Positions 8,370 through 17,019 of a stretch of DNA of 64,000 nucleotides are shown here, in pieces (within the stretch, counting starts at the first letter, position 1; every line of letters starts with the position of its first letter). The notes below the pieces were generated by a model. It saw only the letters and a list, made by a program, of their open reading frames with translations, was not told the DNA's origin and did not search any database. Both the position numbers and the translations under genes were made by a program. The DNA is from Candidatus Woesearchaeota archaeon. GTDB taxonomy: Archaea; Nanobdellota; Nanobdellia; Woesearchaeales; B29-G15. The DNA is taken from NCBI GenBank assembly GCA_017610005.1, contig JAFCCU010000001.1, positions 1 through 64,000 of the forward strand, in the 5' to 3' direction.

Positions 8370-8575
8370 ACTTCAGACTTCTAACTTCAAACTTCAGACT
8401 TCTAACTTCAGACTTCTAACTTCAAACTTCTAACTTCAAACTTCTAACTTCAAACTTCTAACTTCAGACTTCTAACTTCAGACTTCTAACTTCAGACTTC
8501 TAACTTCAAACTTCTAACTTCAAACTTCTAACTTCAGACTTCTAACTTCAAACTTCTAACTTCAGACTTCTAACT
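8370..8575. repeat. Heptanucleotide tandem repeat array (29 units)
   Basis: The array is 29 consecutive 7-mers on the plus strand, ACTTCTA alternating almost strictly with ACTTCAA or ACTTCAG (minus strand TAGAAGT, TTGAAGT, CTGAAGT), then a partial ACT. It ends two or three bases from the cdc48 stop, so it forms the 3' untranslated region of cdc48. The unit is 7 bp with a 14-bp higher-order period. The same family recurs at about 19.0-19.7, 20.19-20.26 and 37.4-37.6 kb. It is not a CRISPR array: no spacers. Confidence 0.97.
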
Positions 8576-8578
8576 ATT

Positions 8579-10870
8579 CTACCCCCAATAAGAAGGCTTC
8601 TCTTCTTCCATCTCTTTGGCTCGAGTTCTTTTAAATTCCTTTTGAATCTTCTCGTAGGCCTTTTCAATTTCTTCAGTAACAGAAGGGTGAACTATTTCCA
8701 TTGCAGCGTCAAAATGCTTCTTTAAAACTTCTTCTGCTTTAATGTTTTCACGCAAGGCTAAGATCCCCGCTTCGCGGCATAAGGCTTCAAGATCTGCACC
8801 TACAAATCCCTTAGTTTCTTTAGCTAGCTCAGTTAGGCTAATTCCTTTAAGGGGCATTTTTTCAGTGTGGATCTTTAGGATTTGTTCTCTTGATTTTTCA
8901 TCTGGACTTGGGCATAAAATTATTCTATCAAACCTTCCAGGTCTCAAAATAGCCGTATCAAGTCTGTCTGGTCGGTTTGTGGCAGCAAGTACAATAACAT
9001 CGTGAAGCTCAATCATCCCGTCCATTTCAGTAAGCATTTGATTAACAACTCTTTCAGTTACTCCAGAATCACTGGAGTTAGCCCCTCTTCGTTGAGCAAT
9101 TGAATCAATTTCATCAAAGAAGATTACGCTGGGACTTGCCTGTCTGGCTTTTTTGAAAATTTCTCTAATCCCTTTTTCGCTTTCTCCAACCCATTTGGAA
9201 ATTAATTCAGGACCTTTGACTAAAATAAAATTGGCATTGCTTTCTTTAGCAACTGCCTTAGCCATCATTGTTTTTCCAGTCCCTGGAGCCCCATAAAGTA
9301 AGATTCCTTTAGGAGGTTTAATTCCAAGCCTTGCAAATGCTTCGGGATGTTTAAATGGCCACTCAACAGCTTCTTTTAACTGTTGCTTGACATTTTCTAA
9401 TCCTCCAATCTGTTCCCAGCTAACATTGGGTTTTTCAATTAATACCTCCCTTAATGCTGAGGGTCTAACAAATTTTAATGCATTGACAAAATCGTCATGC
9501 TTTATTTGAAGCTTTTCAAGCAGTTCTTTTGGAACTGTTTCATCCTCTTTTGTCTTTATGTCAGGTAAAATTCGTCTAAGTACAATCATTGCTGTTTCTC
9601 TTGCAAGTGCCGCCAAATCTGCACCTACAAACCCATGAGTAATGTCTGCTAGGCTGTTTAAGTTAACTTCTTTAGACAAAGGCATGTTTCTTGTGTGAAT
9701 TTTTAAAATATTTAATCTGCCTTCTTTTTTTGGCACACCAATTTCAAGCTCTCTATCAAATCTGCCTGGCCTTCTAAGAGCAGGATCAAGTTGATTGGGA
9801 ATATTTGTAGCCGCAATTACAACTAATTTTCCTCTACTTTTTAACCCATCCATTAATGCCAGTAATTGAGCAACAACCCTTCTTTCAACTTCTCCTTTAC
9901 TATCTTCTCTTTTTGGAGCAATTGCATCAATCTCATCAATAAAAATAATACTTGGTGCATTTTTTTCAGCTTCTTCAAATTTCTTCCTTAAGTTTTCTTC
10001 AGATTGCCCATAATACTTGCTCATGATTTCCGGACCATTTATCACAATGAAATTTGATTGTGTTTCATTGGCAACAGCTTTAGCAAGCAAAGTTTTTCCA
10101 GTCCCTGGAGGTCCATGCAAAAGCACTCCCTTAGGTGGCTCTATTCCAAGCCTTTCGAAGAGTTCAGGATGTTTTAATGGAAGTTCAACCATCTCTCTGA
10201 TTTTTTCAATCTCATCACTAAGCCCCCCAATATCTTCATAAGATACTTCCATTATCTCTGCTTCTTCAACAACTTCAACAGCTTTTGGACTAATCTCTAG
10301 TTCTGTTGAATCTGAAATAACTACTGCTCCTTTTTTTGGTTGAACATCAACGATTACAAATTTTAGGTCTCCAAATCCAAATCCAAGCATACTATCATCC
10401 ATCATCTTAAAAATATCATTATACATAGGAATTCCAGACATTGCACTTCTCCTTCTGCCAGATCCCCCTAAACCAACAATATCTCCTTTCATTACAGCTC
10501 TTCCCAAAAGGCCTTGTTTAAAGATGGTGGGTGATGCTCTTACTCTAATATCCTTTCTTGCAGGAGCAACAATAATCTTTTTTGCAACTTCCACAACCGC
10601 TTTTTTCACAGTTACAATTTCACTAATCCCTGTTTTAGCATTTCTTCTGGTTATTCCGTCCATTCGAATTACATTTAAACCAATGTCTCCAGGATAGGCC
10701 CTATCAACTATCCCTACAGTTTCTCTTTCTCCAATAACCTGGACAATATCACCTGGAAGTAAGCCAATTTTTCTCATAAAAGAAGAATCTATTCTGACAA
10801 TTCCTTTATTAACATCATCTTGGATTGCCTCAATAACTTTTAACCGTAATTCATTAACCATGAAAACCAC
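8579..10870 (-). CDS. cdc48: Cdc48/VCP/VAT-type AAA+ ATPase
   Basis: A 763-residue protein-unfolding ATPase. The N domain covers residues 1 to about 190 (double-psi barrel and four-stranded barrel, starting [20 protein letters not shown]). D1 has Walker A GPPGTGKT and Walker [14 protein letters not shown]2 has Walker A GAPGTGKT (Ala for the usual Pro) and Walker [13 protein letters not shown]. Both have arginine-finger regions ([17 protein letters not shown]). Hexamers extract and unfold proteins, feeding the archaeal proteasome. The tail ends KPSYWG, which is not a clear HbYX proteasome-docking motif. It is transcribed alone, with a candidate operator just upstream of the start and a heptad-repeat array right after the stop. 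Confidence 0.97.
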   Translation of the reverse strand: MVFMVNELRLKVIEAIQDDVNKGIVRIDSSFMRKIGLLPGDIVQVIGERETVGIVDRAYPGDIGLNVIRMDGITRRNAKTGISEIVTVKKAVVEVAKKIIVAPARKDIRVRASPTIFKQGLLGRAVMKGDIVGLGGSGRRRSAMSGIPMYNDIFKMMDDSMLGFGFGDLKFVIVDVQPKKGAVVISDSTELEISPKAVEVVEEAEIMEVSYEDIGGLSDEIEKIREMVELPLKHPELFERLGIEPPKGVLLHGPPGTGKTLLAKAVANETQSNFIVINGPEIMSKYYGQSEENLRKKFEEAEKNAPSIIFIDEIDAIAPKREDSKGEVERRVVAQLLALMDGLKSRGKLVVIAATNIPNQLDPALRRPGRFDRELEIGVPKKEGRLNILKIHTRNMPLSKEVNLNSLADITHGFVGADLAALARETAMIVLRRILPDIKTKEDETVPKELLEKLQIKHDDFVNALKFVRPSALREVLIEKPNVSWEQIGGLENVKQQLKEAVEWPFKHPEAFARLGIKPPKGILLYGAPGTGKTMMAKAVAKESNANFILVKGPELISKWVGESEKGIREIFKKARQASPSVIFFDEIDSIAQRRGANSSDSGVTERVVNQMLTEMDGMIELHDVIVLAATNRPDRLDTAILRPGRFDRIILCPSPDEKSREQILKIHTEKMPLKGISLTELAKETKGFVGADLEALCREAGILALRENIKAEEVLKKHFDAAMEIVHPSVTEEIEKAYEKIQKEFKRTRAKEMEEEKPSYWG

Positions 10871-10873
10871 CTA

Positions 10874-10896
10874 TCTGTTGATTTAAGATCAACAGA
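10874..10896. promoter_or_regulatory. Perfect 9-bp inverted repeat at the cdc48 start: candidate operator
   Basis: TCTGTTGAT-TTAAG-ATCAACAGA sits 3 bp upstream of the cdc48 ATG. On the minus strand a TATA-like AGTATTTAAATG lies at about 10906-10917, which would place the transcription start inside the palindrome. That geometry suits a repressor site. The regulator is unknown; the sequence differs from the Phr heat-shock site I know from Pyrococcus. It could also form a 5'-UTR hairpin. Confidence 0.55.
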
Positions 10897-10936
10897 CTGT
10901 TATCATTTAAATACTTTACGTAAGTGTAGAATATAG

Positions 10937-11173
10937 TTATCTTCTTTGTATTATTATTGGCCGTGATCTTTCTTGGTCCATTGCTATTTGCACTGCGAGT
11001 CTGCCCATTTCTTGACCATGGAGTTCTCCCTCTCGAAATGCTATTGGATCCATGCGTTGAAGTTGCAAATCCGCTAATCTGTTTGCAAGTGGAACATCCA
11101 CACCATTAGCACATTCATACCCAACTTTTTCTCCTGCTCTTGATGCTGGTCCTAATGAAACATAATTTGTCAT
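10937..11173 (-). CDS. Hypothetical small protein, 78 aa
   Basis: The protein is soluble and Arg/Gln-rich (begins MTNYVSLGPASRAGEKVGYE, ends RSRPIIIQRR), with no recognised family. It is likely real: the start has the clearest Shine-Dalgarno in the window (AAGGAGGAAT, 7 bases before ATG) and a TATA-like CTTATATAATA about 55-65 bp upstream. It lies 67 bp upstream of cdc48 on the same strand, beyond the cdc48 promoter. Confidence 0.6.
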   Translation of the reverse strand: MTNYVSLGPASRAGEKVGYECANGVDVPLANRLADLQLQRMDPIAFREGELHGQEMGRLAVQIAMDQERSRPIIIQRR

Positions 11174-11277
11174 TTTATTCCTCCTTAATTTTTTATCATC
11201 TGTTATAAGAAATGGATATGTAAATTTATTATATAAGTTTGTGCTGTTGTGATTAGTGCAACAGTAAACTTTTATAT

Positions 11278-11519
11278 TTAATCTTTAAGATAAAATCTTG
11301 CTATTAGGGCTGCTTCCCTATCTATTGCTTCATTTAATACGCTATGAGATGCACCTTTTTACCTGCAAGAAAAAGCCCAGGGATCTCTGTTTCTACAGTT
11401 ATCCACTCTACCTTAATTTGCTCAACTAGGGGGCTAGGAATCCCCCTCAATTCAAAAGATTCAGCTTGACCTTCTGGAGACCAATAAGGTCTATTTGGAT
11501 GCATAGAATCATAAGGCAT
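11278..11519 (-). pseudogene. Small hypothetical protein, probably frameshifted
   Basis: The track gives 61 residues (MPYDSMHPNRPYWSPEGQAE to LIAY) ending at 11334. Just before that stop, after AGK, the sequence has a run of five A (GGTAAAAAGGTGC). Inserting one base there switches to a frame reading GASHSVLNEAIDREAALIAR then FYLKD and a TAA at 11278-11280, which looks far more like a protein C-terminus than LIAY. The full product would be about 80 residues. No family recognised. The break may be a real mutation or a homopolymer error. Confidence 0.5.
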
Positions 11520-11580
11520 TTTGGTAGGGCAGGCATTTTAATTAATAAGGTTTAAACTTATTTATAAACTTATTTGAATA

Positions 11581-12228
11581 TTAATAATCCGCCCAGCCCT
11601 TAGCGTATTTACAGAATTCACAATTATCTGAAGGGGGAGGAATTGTGCCTTTTAAGAGGGCTTTAGCGCTACGGAAAATTTGTTTAGCATTTTCAATGTT
11701 CACTGGGATTTTAACTAAATCCGCTTGAAATTTAGGATAAGAAGTAGGATGAAAGAAGAGTAAATATGAATAATCTTCAGTCTTATATCTATTAAGTCTT
11801 AAAAGTAAATTGTAAATATCTAGTTGGTTTTGATAGTAACCTGCAGTATTATCTTTTAGAGGGTATCCACGAGTTTTATAATCAAGCACAATTAATTTAT
11901 CTCCAAGCTGTAAAATCTCATCAACTGCTCCTCTAAATAAATTACCTTCTTTATCAGTAAACTGTATTCCCCTAAAATTATTTCTCCAAATATTAAGTAA
12001 ATCTAAGTCATCAAACATTTTAACACCCTTAAGATGCGCAATTTCAGGAGGTAGAACGCCTTTTTTCCTAAAAGAATCAAAATGAATTTTTAACACCTTA
12101 TCCATCCCACTAGGGAGTGAAGGGAAAATTGATGCAGGCCTTTTGAATTTTTTATTAAACTTAAGCCAAAAACAGCGAGGACAATCTGCTAGTAAACTTA
12201 AAGAAGATGGTGAAAATTTGTATGGCAT
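11581..12228 (-). CDS. PD-(D/E)XK nuclease of the Cas4/RecB-like type
   Basis: A 215-residue nuclease. The catalytic core reads GAVDEIL then KLIVLDYKTRG (about residues 100-120), the D...(D/E)xK arrangement, followed by a QxxxY-like motif (YYQNQLDIYNLLLR). Cysteines at the N-terminus (CPRCFW, about 16-19) and the C-terminus (CEFC, about 203-206) frame the domain as in Cas4/AddB-like enzymes that hold an Fe-S cluster. It likely trims DNA ends in repair; no CRISPR array or other cas gene is nearby, so a Cas4 role is not supported. Its ATG directly follows the TAA of the 236-aa gene. Confidence 0.82.
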   Translation of the reverse strand: MPYKFSPSSLSLLADCPRCFWLKFNKKFKRPASIFPSLPSGMDKVLKIHFDSFRKKGVLPPEIAHLKGVKMFDDLDLLNIWRNNFRGIQFTDKEGNLFRGAVDEILQLGDKLIVLDYKTRGYPLKDNTAGYYQNQLDIYNLLLRLNRYKTEDYSYLLFFHPTSYPKFQADLVKIPVNIENAKQIFRSAKALLKGTIPPPSDNCEFCKYAKGWADY

Positions 12229-12939
12229 TTACTTAGATTTCGTTTGGGCCTTTTTATTTCTTGTGATTATTTCTTCGGAAACTTTTTTTGAAATATCTAG
12301 GATTTCTGCCCGAGTTTTTGAAACCACAAGTAAAAGTCTTCTTTTACTTTGCATGAGGTCATATAAGGATTCCTTCCCCCCAACTTCAAGCCAATCCCTT
12401 GGAATAATCAATAATTGTGAAATATAATTATTTCGTCCCACCATATCAATTACTACATCTCGTCCTACTGATAAATTTGAGCTTAATCTACGCATAATGG
12501 GTGTGCTAAGTAACCATTGAGAGTGAACTCCATCACCTATAAGATATAAAAAAGGAAGGGTAGTTTGAGCATCTTTTCCATTCCAAACTAAAACCCTCCC
12601 ATTATCATTAGTAAACTCATATCTGATTGGAGCAACTTGAGGGAAGGGTACAAAATCAGAAATAGGTTGAACAGTACTAAATTTAGTTTTAAGATGCTCC
12701 ATAAATTCTAATCCAAAATAGCTTAAAATTGCCTTGGGAATGCCGGAAATATCATCTGGGCTTTGAAGTTGAGTTAAGACTTTATCTGCTAAAGAGCTTA
12801 ACATTGGAAATTCAACCTCCCAGGGAATTACCTGCCCTTCTGCCCCTAAAATTCGTTTGTATGGAGTCAAATCAGAAGCGAGACTTGGAAGGGATCCCTT
12901 TCCATGAGAGGAATTAATCATTTTATAAAGATTAGACAT
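12229..12939 (-). CDS. Hypothetical protein, partner of the PD-(D/E)XK nuclease
   Basis: A 236-residue soluble protein I do not recognise, mixed alpha/beta with a basic C-terminal helix (ITRNKKAQTKSK). Its stop is immediately adjacent to the nuclease ATG (TAAATG), so the two are surely co-translated. It diverges from the lhr helicase with 91 bp between starts. The context suggests nucleic-acid metabolism. Confidence 0.6.
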   Translation of the reverse strand: MSNLYKMINSSHGKGSLPSLASDLTPYKRILGAEGQVIPWEVEFPMLSSLADKVLTQLQSPDDISGIPKAILSYFGLEFMEHLKTKFSTVQPISDFVPFPQVAPIRYEFTNDNGRVLVWNGKDAQTTLPFLYLIGDGVHSQWLLSTPIMRRLSSNLSVGRDVVIDMVGRNNYISQLLIIPRDWLEVGGKESLYDLMQSKRRLLLVVSKTRAEILDISKKVSEEIITRNKKAQTKSK

Positions 12940-13030
12940 AATTAAGGCAATTAGGGGTATTTAATAAACCTAACCCACAGGACAAATGCCCTACATACCT
13001 TTTTAAATAAGAATCTACATATTTAATATT

Positions 13031-15643
13031 ATGATTTCTACAAAAGAGAGGGAAGACTCTATAGAATCCTTAAAAAGAATCATGCATCCTTTAGTTAAAA
13101 AATGGTTCTTTTCTAAATTTCCTGGTTTTTCTATTCCTCAAAAATTTGGAATAATGGAAGTTCATTCGAGAAATAATGTGTTAATCACTGCCCCAACAGG
13201 AGGGACTAAAACATTAACTGCTTTTTTAGGAATTTTAAATGAACTTATTGATTCTTCGTTAAAGGGAATTTTAGAAAATAGAGTGTACTGTGTATACATC
13301 TCCCCCTTAAAGGCATTAAACAATGATATCCAGAAAAATCTTATTGAGCCATTAAAAGAAATGGAAAAACTTCATGGAAAACCTCTTGGAATTAATATCC
13401 AAGTAAGATCAGGAGACTCGACTCCTTATCAGAAATCAAAGATGGCAAAAGAGAGTCCACACATATTAATTACAACTCCAGAATCCTTGGGTATTATACT
13501 TAATGCCCCTAAGTTTATCTTGAAATTTTCTGATGTGCAATGGTTAATTATTGATGAGATTCACGCTGTTGCTGAAAATAAAAGAGGGACTCATCTAGCA
13601 ATGTCAATTGAACGTCTACAAAATATTTCTACTGCAATGTGCAGGGTAGGCCTATCTGCCACAATAGCACCAATTGAAGAGATTGCAAAATTTTTAGTAG
13701 GGTATAAGGATGGAAAAGTAAGAGATTGTAAGATAATTGATGTTAAGTTTTCAAAAGAAAAAGATTTTAAGGTGATTAGCCCAGTAAGAAATTTAGTTGA
13801 TTCATCATACACTTCCATGCATAAATCAATGTATAAAACATTACATAATTTAATACAAAAACACAAGACTACTCTTATTTTTACTAATACTAGAGCAGGA
13901 ACTGAGCGAGTTGTTCATTTTCTAAAAGAGATTTACCCCAAGCACTATAATGAAACAAATATTGGAGCGCATCATGGTTCGTTATCAAAAATACATAGAA
14001 AGAATATTGAAGATAGTTTAAAAGAAGGAACATTAAAAGTAGCTGTTTCAAGCACATCTTTAGAGCTTGGAATTGATATTGGTTATATTGATTTAGTAGT
14101 TTGTTTAGGTTCTCCTAAGTCTGTTGCAAGATTTTTACAAAGAGCAGGAAGGGCAGGGCATAAATTACACGAAACTGTCAAAGCTCGATTGGTTGTGATG
14201 GATCGTGATGATTTAGTTGAATGTGCTGTATTATTAAAAGCAGCAATTGAAGGAGAAATTGATAGGATTATGATCCCAAAAGGAGCCTTAGATGTTCTTG
14301 CTCAACATATTTATGGGATTGCAATTAATAAAGAAATTCATATTGATGATCTATTTGTCTTAATAAAACAAAGTTATCCTTATAGTGATTTATCAAGGGT
14401 TGATTATGAAGAATTAATAAAATATTTGGCAGGGGAATTTTCTTCTCTGGAAACAAAACATGTTTACGCTAAAATTAGGCATAATAAAGCTTCTGGAATA
14501 ATTTCAAGGAGAGGGAAACTTGCTCGTGTGATTTATATGACCAACACTGGCACAATCCCAGACCAAACTAGTATTATTGTTAAGGTAGGAGATACCCCCA
14601 TAGGTAAACTTGATGAAAATTTCTTAGAAAAATTAAAACGAGGAGATACATTTGTTTTAGGAGGAAGCACATTTGAATTTAAGTATGCAAGAGGACAAAC
14701 AGCTCAAGTTGATGCAGCATATGATTCATTGCCTACTGTTCCTTCTTGGGTTTCACAATCTCTTCCTCTTTCATTTGACTTAGCCAATAAAGTTGGGCAT
14801 TTTAGAAAATTGATGTATGAGATGTTAAGACAGAAATTACCTAAGGCCCATATTATTGAATTTATTAATAACTATCTTTATGTTGATAAGAACTCAAGTG
14901 AAGCAATTTACAATTATTTTTTAGAACAAGACTTGTTTGCAAGAGTGGCTAATTCAGATCAATTATTAATTGAGAAAGTTACTGATGAAGATGATAAATA
15001 CACTGTTGTTCACACCTTATATGGAAAGCGTACAAATGATGCGATAAGCCGCGCTGTCGCTCTATTACTTAGTAAACTTCACAATGTAGATATTGAAATA
15101 GCTATAAATGATAATGGTTTTTTATTAAAATCAAAAAAACACCTTTCAGTGAAAAAAGGATTAACTTTACTTGCTTCTGATAAACTTGATTTAGTCTTAA
15201 AGGGAGCTATTGAAAATTCTGAAATCTTAAGAAGAAGATTTAGGCACGTTGCAGCGCGTGGGTTAATGATTTTAAGGAATTATATGGGAATAAAAAAAAG
15301 AGTTGGCAGGCAGCAAGTGTCCTCTATGATTCTACTTAAGGCAGTTAAAAGATTATCAAGTGAGTTTCCTTTGTTAAAAGAAGCAAGACGCGAGGTGTTA
15401 GAAGAAGCAATGGATATTAATTCAGCAAAAGAGGTTATTGGTAGAATAGAAAAAGGTAAGATAAAATTAAAAGTTATTGAGACAAATATCCCTTCTCCAT
15501 TTGCATTTAATTTAGCAACACAAGGTTATTCTGATATAATGAAAATAGAAGATAAAATAGATTTTTTAAGAAGAATGCATAAAATGGTTCTAGCTAAAAT
15601 TGGAAAAAATGATCCCAGGGCAAGAGAATTATTCTTTGCTTAA
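13031..15643 (+). CDS. lhr: Lhr-type superfamily 2 helicase
   Basis: An 870-residue DEAD/DEAH-type ATP-dependent helicase of the Lhr family, full length for archaeal members. Motif I is APTGGTKT near residue 55, where APTGSGKT or APTGTGKT is usual; motif Ia is SPLKALNND; motif II DEIHAV; motif III GLSATI; motif IV region TLIFTNTRAG; motif V STSLELGIDIG; motif VI QRAGRAGH. The long C-terminal part matches the winged-helix and Lhr-specific domains. Lhr helicases unwind DNA/RNA duplexes in repair. Downstream is a COG1407 phosphoesterase, a frequent archaeal neighbour of lhr. Confidence 0.93.
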   Translation: MISTKEREDSIESLKRIMHPLVKKWFFSKFPGFSIPQKFGIMEVHSRNNVLITAPTGGTKTLTAFLGILNELIDSSLKGILENRVYCVYISPLKALNNDIQKNLIEPLKEMEKLHGKPLGINIQVRSGDSTPYQKSKMAKESPHILITTPESLGIILNAPKFILKFSDVQWLIIDEIHAVAENKRGTHLAMSIERLQNISTAMCRVGLSATIAPIEEIAKFLVGYKDGKVRDCKIIDVKFSKEKDFKVISPVRNLVDSSYTSMHKSMYKTLHNLIQKHKTTLIFTNTRAGTERVVHFLKEIYPKHYNETNIGAHHGSLSKIHRKNIEDSLKEGTLKVAVSSTSLELGIDIGYIDLVVCLGSPKSVARFLQRAGRAGHKLHETVKARLVVMDRDDLVECAVLLKAAIEGEIDRIMIPKGALDVLAQHIYGIAINKEIHIDDLFVLIKQSYPYSDLSRVDYEELIKYLAGEFSSLETKHVYAKIRHNKASGIISRRGKLARVIYMTNTGTIPDQTSIIVKVGDTPIGKLDENFLEKLKRGDTFVLGGSTFEFKYARGQTAQVDAAYDSLPTVPSWVSQSLPLSFDLANKVGHFRKLMYEMLRQKLPKAHIIEFINNYLYVDKNSSEAIYNYFLEQDLFARVANSDQLLIEKVTDEDDKYTVVHTLYGKRTNDAISRAVALLLSKLHNVDIEIAINDNGFLLKSKKHLSVKKGLTLLASDKLDLVLKGAIENSEILRRRFRHVAARGLMILRNYMGIKKRVGRQQVSSMILLKAVKRLSSEFPLLKEARREVLEEAMDINSAKEVIGRIEKGKIKLKVIETNIPSPFAFNLATQGYSDIMKIEDKIDFLRRMHKMVLAKIGKNDPRARELFFA

Positions 15644-15850
15644 ACAGTCAAAACAGATAAATGCTTTTTTCTTAATCCCTGCGTAAGATATCTGGCAAGG
15701 CTTGTTGCATTTGCTACACTCTACAATATATTGTGCGGGTTTTTTACCTACGATTCTTTGTGATTTATCTTCTTCAATCTTGTCCACTACACTTACAACA
15801 AATTCATGAGCATCATTTATCTTATCAAACTCTTTCCATTGGGAATCCAT
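15629..15850 (-). CDS. Small zinc-ribbon protein, 73 aa
   Basis: The track ORF begins at 15964, but the first 38 residues overlap the divergent phosphoesterase gene. The ATG at 15848-15850 (MDSQWKEFDKINDAHEFVVS) is the likelier start. The C-terminus has two Cys pairs, CSKCNKPC and CFDC, forming a zinc ribbon. It converges tail to tail with lhr (15-bp overlap). It probably binds nucleic acid; the function is unknown. Confidence 0.65.
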   Translation of the reverse strand: MDSQWKEFDKINDAHEFVVSVVDKIEEDKSQRIVGKKPAQYIVECSKCNKPCQISYAGIKKKAFICFDCLSKE

Positions 15851-15902
15851 AAACCAAAATAATCTGCATACTTTTATAAATCTTGTTACTCTTAAAAAAA
15901 GA

Positions 15903-16598
15903 ATGGAATTGTTAGATGGGATCTTTTCAAGGGACCTTGGAATTTTTATTAAAAATTCAAACACTTTAGTCTTGGCAGATTTTCATATAGGTTATGAAGA
16001 AGCGTTAAATAAACAAGGGATTTTAATTCCACGATTTTCATTTCAAGATATGTTAAAAAGATTGACTCCCATTTTAAAGAAAAAATTTTCTACAATTATA
16101 ATTAATGGTGATCTAAAACATGAGTTTGGTACAATTTCAAAACAAGAATGGAGTGAATCTAAAAGGCTTTTGGCAATGTTAAAAATGGCCTGTGAAAAGC
16201 TTATTTTAATTAAAGGAAATCATGATACGATGCTTGAAGCTATTGGTCATAGTTGTGAAATATTAGAGTGTGTTAAACAAGGCAATATCTTAATTACACA
16301 TGGAGATAAACTTCCAAAAACCCTTTCTGGGATAGAAACAATAATCATTGCCCATGAACATCCTGCAATTATTTTAAAAGATAAAATTAGAAAAGAAAAA
16401 TTTAAGTGTTTTTTAGTTGGAAAATTTAAAAATAAAAATTTAATTGTACAACCTTCTTTTAACTCAATTTCTCAAGGCACAGATGTTGCTCACAGTAAGT
16501 TAATAAGTCCATTTCTGGCGCAGGATATTATGAATTTTAAGGTGTTTATCGTAGGGGATAAAGTGTATAACTTTGGTCCTTTACAAGAACTTATTTAA
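15903..16598 (+). CDS. COG1407-type metallophosphoesterase (SbcD-related, archaeal)
   Basis: A 231-residue calcineurin-like phosphoesterase with all metal-binding motifs in order: LADFHIGYEEA (near 27), INGDLKHEF (near 75), KGNHDTML (near 108), ITHGDKL (near 138) and IAHEHPAI (near 156). It belongs to the archaeal family annotated as SbcD-related; the activity is presumed nuclease or phosphodiesterase. It lies 259 bp after lhr on the same strand. It overlaps the thioredoxin gene tail to tail by 18 bp. Confidence 0.88.
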   Translation: MELLDGIFSRDLGIFIKNSNTLVLADFHIGYEEALNKQGILIPRFSFQDMLKRLTPILKKKFSTIIINGDLKHEFGTISKQEWSESKRLLAMLKMACEKLILIKGNHDTMLEAIGHSCEILECVKQGNILITHGDKLPKTLSGIETIIIAHEHPAIILKDKIRKEKFKCFLVGKFKNKNLIVQPSFNSISQGTDVAHSKLISPFLAQDIMNFKVFIVGDKVYNFGPLQELI

Positions 16599-16892
16599 CT
16601 TTTCAGTAAATTGTTCTTTATTAAACATTCCAGAGAAACGATCAACTTCTTCTCCATCCTTCAATATTAAGACAGTTGGAATAGATCTAATTTCAAATTT
16701 AGTTGCTAAATCTTGGTCTTCATCTGTATTGACTTTATAAAATTTCATACCCTTAATCTCTTCAGAGACTTCTTTAAATGTTGGACCAAATAATTTGCAT
16801 GGACCACACCATGGAGCCCAAAAATCAATTACTGTTAACCCTGTTGTTGTTTCGCTCTCAAAATTTTCCTTTGTAAGATCAGTATAAGCCAT
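16581..16892 (-). CDS. trxA: Thioredoxin
   Basis: A 103-residue single-domain thioredoxin. The active site WAPWCGPCK has Cys at about 29 and 32; the cis-proline region is IRSIPTVLILKDGEEV and the end GMFNKEQFTEKLNKFL is canonical. No signal peptide, so it is a cytoplasmic protein disulfide reductant. No thioredoxin reductase is in the window. Its start lies 127 bp from the divergent metK. Confidence 0.95.
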   Translation of the reverse strand: MAYTDLTKENFESETTTGLTVIDFWAPWCGPCKLFGPTFKEVSEEIKGMKFYKVNTDEDQDLATKFEIRSIPTVLILKDGEEVDRFSGMFNKEQFTEKLNKFL

Positions 16893-16969
16893 TATTAAAA
16901 GAAATTGTAAACTCTTTAAAAGCTTATTGTTGTCACTGTTACAAGAAAATTTATTATATGTTTTTTTAG

Positions 16970-17019
16970 TGGTAAATTTTATATATCAGTTGTAAGAAAT
17001 ATAATCTCGGGTGAGGAGT
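16970..17019 (+). promoter_or_regulatory. metK promoter and ribosome-binding site
   Basis: A TATA-like TTTTATATAT lies at about 16977-16986. GGTGAGG occurs a few bases before the ATG at 17020, which decides that start over the GTG at 17011 used by the ORF track. No SAM-riboswitch-like fold was recognised in the short leader. Confidence 0.5.

Noticed and set aside
8370-8575. Possible CRISPR array
   Set aside because: The units are 7 bp with no spacers, and no cas operon is nearby; the Cas4-like nuclease at 11.6 kb stands without other cas genes.
12143-12427. 94-aa plus-strand ORF
   Set aside because: It lies fully antisense to the nuclease and its partner gene, which have better coding features.
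15851-15964. Upstream 38-residue extension of the zinc-ribbon protein
   Set aside because: It overlaps the divergent phosphoesterase start, while the internal ATG at 15850 gives a normal N-terminus.
16893-17019. SAM-responsive riboswitch upstream of metK
   Set aside because: The region is short and AT-rich with a TATA box close to the start; no pairing pattern of a SAM riboswitch could be found.
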